A DNA stretch of 64,000 nt from NCBI GenBank assembly GCA_038209365.1, contig JBBQXS010000003.1:1-64000 (forward strand). Reading direction: 5' to 3'. This DNA is from DASQHW01 sp038209365 (lineage in GTDB: Bacteria > Actinomycetota > Acidimicrobiia > IMCC26256 > PALSA-610). Both the position numbers and the translations under genes were made by a program. This document shows, in pieces, positions 16,588 to 25,498 of this stretch. Each line of letters starts with the position of its first letter. Positions within the stretch are counted from its first letter, which is position 1. Below the pieces are notes generated by a model that was given only the letters and a program-made list of their open reading frames with translations, was not told where the DNA came from and ran no database searches.

Positions 16588-17573
16588 CGCCGGCCTTCCA
16601 CGAGGTCCAGCAGCACCCGAGTCATGACGTTGCGCGCGAGCGACACCTTGAACGCGTTGCCCGCCAGTGGTCGCGCGTCGACGAGCTCCGCGTCGGCGGC
16701 GTCGCGGAAGGTCTGTTCGGTCACCGTTGCGCCGCGCAGCGCCTCCTCGGCCTTCGTGGCGCGCCACGGCTTGTGCGCCACACCGCCCAAGGCGAGCCGC
16801 ACGTCGCGCACGACACCGTCGGCGACATCCAGCGCAGCTGCCACTGACACCAGCGCGAACGCGTACGACGCACGGTCGCGAACCTTGCGGTAGCGCGAGT
16901 TGGTCGCGAAGAGCAGGGGCGGCAGGTCGACGGCCGTGATCAGCTCGCCGTGCTCGAGCACCGTGTCTCGTTGCGGCTCCCCGCCCGGCAGCCGGTGCAG
17001 CTCGGTCAGCGGGATGGTCCGCTCGTCATCGGGCCCCCGCGTGCGCACCACCGCCCCGAGCGCCGCCAATGCGACCGACATGTCCGACGGGTGCGTCGCG
17101 ACACACGCCTGCGACGCACCGAGGATCGCCGAGTCACGCTGGAAGCCCTCCCGCGCGGAACAGCCCGACCCCGGCTCGCGCTTGTTGCACGGCGTGGTGA
17201 TGTCCTGGAAGTACACGCAGCGAGTCCGCTGCAGGAGGTTCCCGCCGACGGTGGCGAGATTGCGCAACTGCCCGGAGGCGCCCGAGAGCAGCGCCTCGGA
17301 GAGCACCGGGTAACGCCGGCGGATCGTCCGATTGGCCGCCAATTCGCTGTTGGGAACTGCGGCGCCGATGCGCAAGGTCCCGTCGGGCAGCTCCTCGACC
17401 CGGTCGGAGGTGAGCCGCCGGACGTCTATCAGCACATCGGGCGCCACGATGCCCAACCTCATGTGGTCGACAAGATTCGTGCCGCCGGCCAGGAACGCGC
17501 CGTTCGGTGCCGAGGCGAGCATCGCAACGGCACGCGACACGTCCCTCGGACGCTCGTAGCGGAATGGTCTCAC
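16584..17573 (-). CDS. PaoB-type FAD subunit of aldehyde oxidoreductase
   Basis: The 329-residue protein starts at a GTG that overlaps the paoA stop (GTGA). It shows the FAD-binding loop LAGGTNLVDHMRLG and the ATVGGNLLQRTRC segment. It also has extra cysteines CVYFQDITTPCNKR...GC of the PaoB subfamily, which hold a [4Fe-4S] cluster in the E. coli enzyme. The C-terminal CO-dehydrogenase flavoprotein domain (RKVRDRASYAFALVSVAAAL) is intact. It passes electrons between the Mo/FeS centres and the acceptor. The long upstream extension in the same frame is Arg-rich shadow and is not included. Confidence 0.92.
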   Translation of the reverse strand: MRPFRYERPRDVSRAVAMLASAPNGAFLAGGTNLVDHMRLGIVAPDVLIDVRRLTSDRVEELPDGTLRIGAAVPNSELAANRTIRRRYPVLSEALLSGASGQLRNLATVGGNLLQRTRCVYFQDITTPCNKREPGSGCSAREGFQRDSAILGASQACVATHPSDMSVALAALGAVVRTRGPDDERTIPLTELHRLPGGEPQRDTVLEHGELITAVDLPPLLFATNSRYRKVRDRASYAFALVSVAAALDVADGVVRDVRLALGGVAHKPWRATKAEEALRGATVTEQTFRDAADAELVDARPLAGNAFKVSLARNVMTRVLLDLVEGRR

Positions 17574-18076
17574 CGCGCCACGTCTGCGATCGCCGGAACG
17601 ATGTTGGCGTACGCGGCGCAGCGGCACAGGTTGCCGCTCATCCGCTCCCGGATCTCGTCGTCGTCGAGCACGATGTCGTCGGCATCGAAATCGTGGGTCA
17701 CAACGCTCGGCCACCCCGCCGCCGCCTCTTGCAGCATCCCCACGCCCGAGACGATCTGGCCCGGCGTGCAGTAGCCGCACTGAAAGACATCGTGCTCGAT
17801 GAATGCGCGCTGCATCGGATGGAGGTCTTCGCCGTCGGCGAGGCCCGCGGCCGTGACGATCTCGGCACCGTCGTACGCCACCGCCAACGCCAAGCAGCTC
17901 ACCGCGCGCCGTCCGTCGAGCAGAATCGTGCAGGCGCCGCACTGGCCGTGGTCACAGCCTTTCTTCGCGCTGGTGATGCCGAGCCGCTCCCGCAAGGCAT
18001 CGAGCAGCGTCGTGCGAGTGTCGACGACGAGCCGGTAATCGGTCCCGTCGACTCGGAGCGTGGTCTCGACGTCCAT
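17570..18076 (-). CDS. PaoA-type [2Fe-2S] subunit of aldehyde oxidoreductase
   Basis: This 168-residue protein has the two iron-sulfur domains of the xanthine-oxidase family: a plant-ferredoxin-like set CDHGQCGAC...C (about residues 41-62) and the C-terminal four-helix set QCGYCTPGQ and GNLCRCAAY. No twin-arginine signal is visible at the N-terminus chosen (MDVETTLRVDG), unlike E. coli PaoA, so the location may be cytoplasmic. First of the paoABC genes and 7 bases downstream of the alpha/beta hydrolase stop. Confidence 0.95.
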   Translation of the reverse strand: MDVETTLRVDGTDYRLVVDTRTTLLDALRERLGITSAKKGCDHGQCGACTILLDGRRAVSCLALAVAYDGAEIVTAAGLADGEDLHPMQRAFIEHDVFQCGYCTPGQIVSGVGMLQEAAAGWPSVVTHDFDADDIVLDDDEIRERMSGNLCRCAAYANIVPAIADVAR

Positions 18077-18083
18077 GGCGTCT

Positions 18084-18914
18084 CTACCCGATGAACTCGA
18101 GGAGAGCGCTGTTCACCTGGTCCGCATGCGTCCAGGCGATCGCATGCGGACCGCCTTCGATCACGATGTACTTGAGATCCTCGATGAGGCCAGGCAGCCG
18201 GTCGGCCGTTTGCGGCTTCGGAAGGGTGCGGTCTTGGTCGCCGTGAATGACCAAGACCGGCACGCCGAACTTGGGGAGGTCGGCGCGGAAGTCCGTGAGC
18301 CACGTGGGGATGCACGCGACCGCGGCGACCGCCGACCCGGCGACTCCGATGTTCCAGCTCGCTCGGAAAGCCTCGTCGCTGACGAGAGTGCCGCGGCAGA
18401 CGTCCATGTTGTAGAAGTTGTCGAGGAATCCCTTCAGCCACAACGGCCGGTCGGCCTTCGCGCTCGCGACGAAGCCATCGAACAGGTGCTGTGGCAGACC
18501 CTCGGCGTTGTCGTCGGTCTGCAACAGGAACGGCGGTATTGGGGAGAGCAGCACCGCCTTGCTGACCCGCATCGAGCCGTACGCACCGAGATAGCGGGTC
18601 ACGTCCCCCGAACCCATGGAGTGACCGACCAGCACCGCGTCGTGCAGGTCGAGGGCTTCCATCAGGGCGTTGAGGTCGGCCGCGAAAGTATCGAAGTCGT
18701 AACCGGTTACCGGTTGGCTCGAGCTTCCCCAGCCGCGGCGGTCGTACGTGATCACGCGGTAGCCGGCGTCGAGCAGGACCGGCACCTGCTTCTCCCAGGC
18801 CTTTCCGCTGAGCGGATACCCATGGCTCAGGACGACCGGGCGCCCCGACCCGTGGTCTTCGTAGTAGAGGTCGATCGGGCTGGAGTTCTCTTCACCAACC
18901 TTGACATAGGGCAT
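18084..18914 (-). CDS. Alpha/beta hydrolase, non-heme chloroperoxidase type
   Basis: 276 residues from ATG 18914. Motifs in order: the oxyanion strand SHGYPLSGKAWE near 30-41, YDRRGWGSSS, the nucleophile elbow VGHSMGSGD with Ser near residue 98, the acid Asp in VIHGDQDRTLP, and the catalytic His in GGPHAIAWTHAD. This is the cofactor-free haloperoxidase/esterase (perhydrolase) subfamily. It is the first gene of the leftward run leading into paoABC, seven bases apart, so the hydrolase may act on esters or halogenated compounds that yield an aldehyde for PaoABC; that link is inference. Confidence 0.9.
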   Translation of the reverse strand: MPYVKVGEENSSPIDLYYEDHGSGRPVVLSHGYPLSGKAWEKQVPVLLDAGYRVITYDRRGWGSSSQPVTGYDFDTFAADLNALMEALDLHDAVLVGHSMGSGDVTRYLGAYGSMRVSKAVLLSPIPPFLLQTDDNAEGLPQHLFDGFVASAKADRPLWLKGFLDNFYNMDVCRGTLVSDEAFRASWNIGVAGSAVAAVACIPTWLTDFRADLPKFGVPVLVIHGDQDRTLPKPQTADRLPGLIEDLKYIVIEGGPHAIAWTHADQVNSALLEFIG

Positions 18915-19513
18915 CACCGTCTCCTCTCGACGTTCGGCCTGATGGTGGCCAACGCGGGCGCGCTGCTCTACACGCGTGCGCGTAGTCGTCGCGCACTGTG
19001 CAGTGGCACGCGGCGCCACCCGGGAACTGGGGAGCCGACGCGGGCTTCCCGGATGCGAGAGCACCTCGAGAGGGTCTGACGACGGCCGTACCGATCCCTG
19101 GAATCGTTCGGGAACACACACCGGCGTACCGTCATGCCGGCGCGGCGATCAACCGGGGGTACCGCTATCCCACTCCTCCCGGAAGATCGCGGTCGCCGGC
19201 CCCAGGGTGAGCCGCCCCGCCCGCGGCTTCACCCCGGGGCGAGCCTTTGCCCCGGGCTCGCCGGTCCGGTGTCTGTGCGCGCGTCGTCGCTCGTGACCAC
19301 GATCGAGGATGCGATCGCAAGTCGACAACATCACGTTCGAGGAGCCTCTGGCGGACGCGCACTTCGCGCTGTCTTCTGCGCAACGGAGTCGACGGTCGTG
19401 CTCCTCGTCGAGAGCGAGTTCCCTCAAACTGGAAATGCGCTCTTGCGTTTGTCCAATCGAATGCTTCATCGGCAAGACTTTGCGTCTTGCTGACTGACAA
19501 AAGGAGTCTCCTG
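18915..19513. other. Divergent intergenic region with a strong hairpin
   Basis: About 600 bases between two divergently transcribed genes. No convincing coding frame is present. A perfect 8-bp stem CCCGGGGC (19233-19240) / GCCCCGGG (19249-19256) with loop GAGCCTTT stands out. It has no T-run, so a simple terminator is not obvious and a leader or regulator site is possible. Promoters for the hydrolase-pao run and for the secreted protein must lie here. A clear AAGGAG ribosome site precedes ATG 19514. Confidence 0.45.
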
Positions 19514-20017
19514 ATGAGAATGCGTCACATCGTCGGTGCCTTTGTTGCGATCGGGGCGCTGCCGTTCGGCGCCTTCGTCCCGAGCGCGCACGCCGCGCCG
19601 CCGAGTCGCAACAGCGCTACCGTGATCAGTCACGTCACGATCGACAAGCACGATCCGAGTGTGGGGTACGTGCGCGCCCGCTATACATGTCAGCCGGAGA
19701 TCGATCACCTCTGGGTCTCTGTCAAGCAAACCGCAGACGGGGCAGCTGACCCCGCGCTCACACAGGAGGGCAGTGGTTTCGGGCACGTCTCCACGACATG
19801 GGTTCAGTCGCATCCCGCTGACCTGCAATGCGATGGCAAGAATCACGTCCAGGTCTTCGAGGTCAACACGACCGAGCAACAGCCGCCAGAGTTCGGCGGC
19901 GGGACGGTCGGATATGGCGCGCTCGTGCGTGGCCAGGGATACGTTCAGTTCTGTCTGACCAGCAACTCCAACGAAGACCTTTTCATCGCCGACATGACCT
20001 TCCACAAGGTCAAGTAA
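19514..20017 (+). CDS. Secreted protein of unknown function
   Basis: 167 residues with a typical Sec signal peptide (MRMRHIVGAFVAIGALPFG, cleavage probably after SAHA near residue 27). The mature part of about 140 residues is beta-rich and has conserved-looking cysteines in RYTCQPEIDHLWVSV, DLQCDGKNH and YVQFCLTSN, which could form disulfides outside the cell. I do not recognise the family. AAGGAG lies eight to nine bases before the ATG. A GC-rich inverted repeat follows 35 bases after the stop. Confidence 0.8.
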   Translation: MRMRHIVGAFVAIGALPFGAFVPSAHAAPPSRNSATVISHVTIDKHDPSVGYVRARYTCQPEIDHLWVSVKQTADGAADPALTQEGSGFGHVSTTWVQSHPADLQCDGKNHVQVFEVNTTEQQPPEFGGGTVGYGALVRGQGYVQFCLTSNSNEDLFIADMTFHKVK

Positions 20018-20052
20018 AGGCCTGGAGCGGGCCGAGTGCGCCCTCGCCTCTT

Positions 20053-20072
20053 CGGGCGGGGCCGCTCGCCCG
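20053..20072 (+). terminator. Possible terminator hairpin
   Basis: CGGGCG and CGCCCG form a 6-bp stem around an 8-base loop, 35 bases downstream of the secreted-protein stop. No T-tract follows, so it is at best an atypical actinobacterial terminator. Confidence 0.3.
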
Positions 20073-20163
20073 CCGCGCTTGGAGCACTGGCGCTTTCGGG
20101 TGTCGACGCGCGACGATTTCGCCGGGCGGAGGTCGACCACCAATGCGACGTGGGAGGCCAGTC

Positions 20164-20253
20164 ATGGTGCAGTTCTTGCTGGGGTTCGGTATCGGGATCA
20201 TCGGCGCCGTCTCCGCCGTTCGGGCTGGTCGGGTCGCGCTCCGACGACGATGA
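20164..20253 (+). CDS. Possible 29-residue hydrophobic peptide
   Basis: ATG 20164 opens MVQFLLGFGIGIIGAVSAVR followed by an Arg-rich tail, a potential single-span peptide between two convergent genes. Only the hydrophobic stretch supports it; chance is a real alternative. Confidence 0.2.
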   Translation: MVQFLLGFGIGIIGAVSAVRAGRVALRRR

Positions 20254-20272
20254 CGGATACTGATGACGAGTG

Positions 20273-21334
20273 CTAGGCGAGGATGACGACCGTCCGGCCT
20301 ACCGTCTCGCGGTTCGCCATGGCCTCGATCGCGGCGGGGATCTCGTCGAAGTCGACCACCTTGCCGATCACGGGCCGGACCTCGCCCGCGAGCACCAAGC
20401 GGACGATCTCCCGCATGACGTGTTCGCCGAGCTCGGCGGCCGCGAAGTTCCAACCCATTCCGGTCTTCAGGAATTCCGAGACGTCGGGCCGCGCGTACGC
20501 GAGCATCACGCCGCACAGCTTGAAGTTGCCCAGCATGATCCGGCGCGGCACGAGGAACGGCTCGTCGGCAACGACCTTGTTCGACGCGAACCCCATCATC
20601 ACGTAGCGGCCGTTGTACTTCGTGCACTTCATCGACGGTTCCATGACCGCCTCACCGACGTTGTCGAACACCACGTCGACGCCCGTGTTCTCCGTCTCCG
20701 CAAGCACGACATCGGCGAAGTCCGTAGCGTTGTAGTTGATCGCGATGTGTGCGCCGAGATCGCGGCACAGCTTCACTTTGTCGTCGGTACCCGCGGTGGC
20801 GAAGACCCGTGCGCCCGCGTGCACGGCCAGCTGGACCGCGGCCGACCCCGAGCCGCCGGCCGCGGCGTGGATGAGCACCGATTCGCCGGCTTGCAGGCCG
20901 GCACGATCGAAGAGCCCAAGCCACGCGAGGTGAAACGGGAAGTACAACCCGGCGGCGCCCGGCAAGGGAATCGAGCCGGGCATCTCGAATGTCGAGGTCG
21001 CCGGACATACCGCGTATTCGGCGAAGCCGCCGTGCGCACCCTTCGGCATGGCGACGACCCGGCGTCTCTGCCATTGCTCGGCGCCTTCACCGCACGCGTC
21101 GACGATTCCCATGACTTCCATTCCGGGGCTGTAGGGCAGCTCCGGGCGGACCATCATGTTGCCGCCGGTGATGCGCTCGAGATCGTTGAGGTTGAGCGGG
21201 ATCGCTTGCACCCGGACCCGCAGCTCTCCGGCCTCGGGGGCCGGGATCGGCACCGTGTCGAGTCGGAGCACATCGGTCGGTCGCCCATACTCGTGCGTCC
21301 GCCATGCGCGCATGACGCGATCATCGTGTTGCAT
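20273..21334 (-). CDS. MDR-family zinc-independent oxidoreductase / quinone reductase-like
   Basis: 353 residues with the medium-chain dehydrogenase layout: a GroES-like N-terminal domain (PAPEAGELRVRVQAIPLNLNDL, PYSPGMEVMGIVD), then a Rossmann domain with AAAGGSGSAAVQLA and ATAGTDDKVKLCRDLGAH. The catalytic-zinc Cys of classic alcohol dehydrogenases is replaced by Asn/Asp, as in NADPH:quinone reductases and crotonyl-CoA reductase relatives. Substrate unknown. The start is ATG 21334; ATG 21313 is also possible. It reads toward the short intergenic region after the secreted protein. Confidence 0.9.
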   Translation of the reverse strand: MQHDDRVMRAWRTHEYGRPTDVLRLDTVPIPAPEAGELRVRVQAIPLNLNDLERITGGNMMVRPELPYSPGMEVMGIVDACGEGAEQWQRRRVVAMPKGAHGGFAEYAVCPATSTFEMPGSIPLPGAAGLYFPFHLAWLGLFDRAGLQAGESVLIHAAAGGSGSAAVQLAVHAGARVFATAGTDDKVKLCRDLGAHIAINYNATDFADVVLAETENTGVDVVFDNVGEAVMEPSMKCTKYNGRYVMMGFASNKVVADEPFLVPRRIMLGNFKLCGVMLAYARPDVSEFLKTGMGWNFAAAELGEHVMREIVRLVLAGEVRPVIGKVVDFDEIPAAIEAMANRETVGRTVVILA

Positions 21335-21577
21335 GTGGCTCACCTGTTTCGACACGCGCCGATACCTACGCTCGTTCAATCGTGCGCGCCACGCAACACC
21401 CGGTCCCACTGCCGGCGCGGTCGAGACCGCGGACGTCACCTTCGACGCGACGGATGACGCCGACGAAAGAAGTTGAGACGATTGAAAATAGAAATGCTTG
21501 CCTTCATCCCGACCTCGTATTAGACCCGATCCAGGTTCTGGGTCTTGCTGCACCCAGGCTCAGGTGGAGGTTGCGGG

Positions 21578-23995
21578 GTGAAAATGCGACGGGAAACACG
21601 TGTATTCGGCGCGCTCGCGCTCGTCATGAGTGCCGCTGCAGTGCCCAGCCTGACGGGCGCAAATGCTGCCCCTCGGGCTGATTTCGAGACGCGCGCGCTC
21701 GAGGAAGTCTCGCGCGCGAACGGCATCGCGATAGGCGACCTCGAGATCGTGACGCGTGCGACCTCGCACTTGCCCTACAGCCACGTCGACCTGGCCGACT
21801 ACAAGATCGGCACGCGCGATGGGCGACTCTTCGGCGTGAGCTTCGACAAGGCGACCGAGAACACGGTTGCCGCGCAATCGGCGCTCAACCGCGAATCACA
21901 GGCGCGAGAGGCCGCCGTCGGCAAGCAAGACGACGCGCTCCGGGCGCATTTCCAGCGGAATGCGGTGGGCGCCGCGCCGGTGGCGTTCTGGGTTGCGTTC
22001 GCCGACCCCGGCGACCTCGGCCGGCGTCCGGGTGGAATCGCGCTGCTGCGGAGCAAGATCCGAGCTGCCCAAGCTCCGGTCGTTGCCGCCTTGCAGCGTC
22101 AAGGGGCGTCGCCGGTGGTGGCGGATCTCGCTCCGGTGGTGTTCGCCAACCTCAGCGCGAGTCAGACCCAGTCAGTCGAGGGACGCCAAGACGTTGCCGC
22201 GGTCGACCTGGTCCCATCCGACCTGAAGAAGATGATCGACGACAGCGCGACATCGAACCGCTATCCGTACGCGTGGAATGTGACGACCGGCACCGGCACG
22301 AAGGTTGCCGTACACGAGGACGACGGCGTCGACAACGCGAACAACAACCTGCAAAACGCGACCCACGGCATCTCGTACTACAGCGACTCGATCGGGTCGC
22401 CGACGCGGAACATCGGGAGCCATGCCACCGAGGTGGCCGGCGTGATGGCGTCGAGCAATGCCTGGCGTCGCGGTGGGGCCTTCAACACCGGCGCGATCCT
22501 CTCGGCCAACTTCCTCAACTTCAGTAACGGTCCGGCCATCGTGAACTCGGCGTCGTGGGCATCGAGTCAGGGTGCCGACGTCATCAACCTGAGCTGGGGC
22601 GGCTGCACGAGCGGCGCTCAGAACTTCTTCAGCCGATGGATCGACTTCGAGCAGAAGGCGCTCCCCATCAACTTCGTCGTGTCCTCCGGGAACACCCCGA
22701 ACTGCAACGGCAGCTTGTTCGTGGCTTCGCCCAGCCTGGGCTGGAACACGCTGTCGGTCGGGTCGTACTACGACCACGACACCGGCCTGCTCGGCGACGA
22801 CACCTTCTCGAGCTTCACCGAGTACCGGAACCCGACCGATCCGAACTCAGGGCGCACATACGAGAAGCCCGACGTCACGGCCATGGGTGGAGAGTTCACG
22901 AACGGCGTGTGCTTCGGTGTCGGCACGACCGGCCTCGGCTCCGGCGTCGGCGCCGAGACGTGTGGGACGAGCTTCTCGAGCCCGGACGCCGCCGCGCTGG
23001 TCGCGGACGTCAAGCAGAGTGTCGGTCATGGCAGCCCCGAGGCGGTGAAGGCGATCGTCATGGCGGGCGCCGTCCACAACATCATCGATGATCTGAACTA
23101 CAGGAGTTGTCCCTCGTCACCAATCGCCAACGACTGCCGCGACGGCGCCGGCGGGATCGACGCCAAGCAGACGATCAACAACATCGTCACTCCCGGCCAG
23201 TACTCTCAGCGCCTGGAGTCCGCCTCGACGTTCCCGGCCGGGAACAACATCGACATTCCCGTGAGCGTCACGGCCGGCAAGAGGGTGCGGGCGGTGATCG
23301 CGTGGGATTCCACCGCGGCGTGCACCAACTTGGGGACGTCCAGTCAGGCGTGCTCATCCGATCTGCTCAATGCTGACCTCGACCTCTCGGTGCTCAACCC
23401 GAGCAGCAGCGTCGTGGCCTCGTCTTCCAGCTTCCAGAACTCGGCCGAGGTCGTCGATTTCGTCGCCCCCACTACCGGTACCTACACGATCCGTGTCCAC
23501 AGCTTCCGGTTCGACGCCGGCACCAACACCTTCCTCGGGATCGCGTGGAACACCAACGTCAACGCTCTCCTCGATCCGCTCACCGGGGTCACGCCCATCG
23601 CGCTCAACACCACGCTGAACAACCAAACGAACAACCGTGGTCACTCCTTCTGGGACAGCTACTCGGCGGGCAACGCGAGCTGCAACTCGCTGCTCAACCC
23701 GGAGACGGGGCTCGAGAAGGTCTACCGGTTCACCACGACGAGGACCGGCAAGATCACCGCGTCGCTGTCGCTGATCACCCAGTTGCCCAACGTCAGCAAG
23801 AACGTCGACGTGATCCTGATCAAACAGTCGGGCGCGGCGCAGACGCTGAACCAGCGCGTGATCACCTGCGGAGACAATGCGTTGACGGCGAACAGCCAGC
23901 CGGCCGGTACCTACCTGCTGGTCGTCGACGGCCGACAACCGAGCGGAGGCACCGGTTCGGTCGCCAACTACTCGATCAGGCTGCAATTCTCATAG
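21578..23995 (+). CDS. Secreted S8 (subtilisin-like) serine peptidase
   Basis: 805 residues from GTG 21578, chosen because GGAGG ends seven bases before it. An N-terminal signal peptide (VFGALALVMSAAAVPSLTGANA) is followed by a prodomain-like region to about residue 220. The catalytic domain has Asp in VAVHEDDGVD, His in GSHATEVAGVMAS and Ser in CGTSFSSPDAAAL, plus the oxyanion Asn in VVSSGNTPNC. From about residue 540 two beta-sandwich modules follow (FVAPTTGTYTIRVHSF and the final PAGTYLLVVDG), similar to pre-peptidase C-terminal domains. It probably degrades extracellular protein. Convergent with the PAP2-kinase gene. Confidence 0.93.
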   Translation: MKMRRETRVFGALALVMSAAAVPSLTGANAAPRADFETRALEEVSRANGIAIGDLEIVTRATSHLPYSHVDLADYKIGTRDGRLFGVSFDKATENTVAAQSALNRESQAREAAVGKQDDALRAHFQRNAVGAAPVAFWVAFADPGDLGRRPGGIALLRSKIRAAQAPVVAALQRQGASPVVADLAPVVFANLSASQTQSVEGRQDVAAVDLVPSDLKKMIDDSATSNRYPYAWNVTTGTGTKVAVHEDDGVDNANNNLQNATHGISYYSDSIGSPTRNIGSHATEVAGVMASSNAWRRGGAFNTGAILSANFLNFSNGPAIVNSASWASSQGADVINLSWGGCTSGAQNFFSRWIDFEQKALPINFVVSSGNTPNCNGSLFVASPSLGWNTLSVGSYYDHDTGLLGDDTFSSFTEYRNPTDPNSGRTYEKPDVTAMGGEFTNGVCFGVGTTGLGSGVGAETCGTSFSSPDAAALVADVKQSVGHGSPEAVKAIVMAGAVHNIIDDLNYRSCPSSPIANDCRDGAGGIDAKQTINNIVTPGQYSQRLESASTFPAGNNIDIPVSVTAGKRVRAVIAWDSTAACTNLGTSSQACSSDLLNADLDLSVLNPSSSVVASSSSFQNSAEVVDFVAPTTGTYTIRVHSFRFDAGTNTFLGIAWNTNVNALLDPLTGVTPIALNTTLNNQTNNRGHSFWDSYSAGNASCNSLLNPETGLEKVYRFTTTRTGKITASLSLITQLPNVSKNVDVILIKQSGAAQTLNQRVITCGDNALTANSQPAGTYLLVVDGRQPSGGTGSVANYSIRLQFS

Positions 23996-24022
23996 GACGC
24001 ACGCCGCAGCCGCGCGCCTGTC

Positions 24023-24037
24023 CGGTCCGGCGGACCG
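24023..24037. terminator. Hairpin between convergent genes
   Basis: CGGTCC-GGC-GGACCG forms a 6-bp stem with a 3-base loop, between the S8 peptidase stop (23995) and the converging kinase stop (24062). Position fits a bidirectional terminator; no T-run is present. Confidence 0.4.
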
Positions 24038-24061
24038 CATGAGTGAACATGAGTGAAGGGG

Positions 24062-25480
24062 TCAGCGGGGCGGGGCGATGACGACGAGGCGCTGCCGGGC
24101 CTTTTCGACGGCGACAACGTCGGTACCTTCGAACGTTTCGCCGTCACAAGCGAGGCGGAATGGACCGTCGAGAGACCGCAGACGCACGGTCCGCGCGCGT
24201 CGTTGCTCGTATACGCGGCATCGACCGAGGCGGCCGCTCAAGACGCTCGCGATGAGACGCGATCGCGACCACGGCTGTTGTGCGTCGACGACGCGCACGT
24301 CGAAGAGGCCGTCGTCGAGTCGTTCGCGCCAGCTCGGCATGAAGCCGGCCGGGTGATAACAGCAGTTGCCTATGAAGATCATCCAGATCCGTCGTTCGTC
24401 ACCGTCGATTTCGACGGCGCACGGTTCGGCGTGCCACAGGACGTTGATGAGCGCGACGACCAGCGCCGGCCACTTGCCAATGCGATTCTCGAGTCGCTCC
24501 CGGGCATCGACGAGCTTCGAGTACGCGCCGAAGCTTGCGGTGTTGAGAAAGGTGCGCCCGGCCATGAGGCCGACGTCGACTTCGGCAAGCTCGCCCTCCC
24601 GTGCGGCGCTGACAGCGTCGGTCACGGTTGAGAAGCCGAGATCGCGTCCGAAATGGTTCAACGTGCCGCCCGGTACGACGAGCAATGGAATGCCCCGAGC
24701 GAGGGCGCACGTGGCCGCTGCGTTCACCGAGCCGTCGCCACCGCACACGCCCAGCACGTCGCACGCGTCGGCTCGTTCTTCGAGCGCCGCGGCGAGGTCG
24801 TCATCGTCGCCGAGCGTCACAACCTCCGCCGCCGGAAGCGCTTTGCGGAGTTGCTCCGACGAGTCGCGGGACAGTGCCGGCCCGGACGACGGGTTGACCA
24901 CGATGGTCAGGCCCGTACCGTCGGGGGCCGGGCGACCTTGACGACGACGCAACGCCCGCGAAGCGTTCGCCGCGGAATGCGGCGCCACCGGCCACACCCG
25001 TCGAGTCGCCAGGGCGGTGACCGCGCCGATCAGCGCGCCGCCGACAACGTCGCTGCGGTGGTGTTCTCGGGTGCGTACGCGCGACCACGCCACACCGGCC
25101 GCCAACGGCGCGAGGACCGCGGCGGTCGCCGGCTGCTCCTGCGCGGCGCCGGCCGCGAAGGCGACTGCAACTGCGGCATGGCCTGACGGGAACGAGCTGC
25201 CGGCGTGCTTGCTGGTGAGACGCGTCAGCGCGAACCGGCTGGGACGCGGGCGGCGCCGGCGCGCAACCGGCTTCAGCGCGCCTTGCGACACCAACGAGGC
25301 GAGCGCCGCGGCGAAGAGACCCCGGATCGCAGCACGTCTACCGAACCGGCCACCCGCAACTGCGAGGCATACGGCCGAGGCGAGCCAGATCCGCCACCGA
25401 TCCGCCGCGCGTGTCAATGCGACCGCAGCCAGATCAGGACGCCAGGACGCCGACCGCCCGAATCGAAATGACTGACGCAT
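24062..25480 (-). CDS. PAP2 phosphatase-diacylglycerol/lipid kinase fusion
   Basis: 472 residues in two parts. Residues about 30-170 form a PAP2 phosphatase with all three signatures: KPVARRRRP, PSGHAA and SRVRTREHHRSD, among membrane helices. Residues about 185-472 form a DAGK-type lipid kinase with GGDGSVNAAA and the PGGTLNHFGRDLG nucleotide-binding motif. One chain could thus dephosphorylate and phosphorylate lipids, such as phosphatidate and diacylglycerol or an isoprenoid pair, at the cytoplasmic membrane. Such fusions occur in actinobacteria. It is followed upstream by a DUF1206 gene 18 bases away, possibly cotranscribed. Confidence 0.92.
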   Translation of the reverse strand: MRQSFRFGRSASWRPDLAAVALTRAADRWRIWLASAVCLAVAGGRFGRRAAIRGLFAAALASLVSQGALKPVARRRRPRPSRFALTRLTSKHAGSSFPSGHAAVAVAFAAGAAQEQPATAAVLAPLAAGVAWSRVRTREHHRSDVVGGALIGAVTALATRRVWPVAPHSAANASRALRRRQGRPAPDGTGLTIVVNPSSGPALSRDSSEQLRKALPAAEVVTLGDDDDLAAALEERADACDVLGVCGGDGSVNAAATCALARGIPLLVVPGGTLNHFGRDLGFSTVTDAVSAAREGELAEVDVGLMAGRTFLNTASFGAYSKLVDARERLENRIGKWPALVVALINVLWHAEPCAVEIDGDERRIWMIFIGNCCYHPAGFMPSWRERLDDGLFDVRVVDAQQPWSRSRLIASVLSGRLGRCRVYEQRRARTVRLRSLDGPFRLACDGETFEGTDVVAVEKARQRLVVIAPPR

Positions 25481-25498
25481 CCCGATTGTCGGCCCCAG

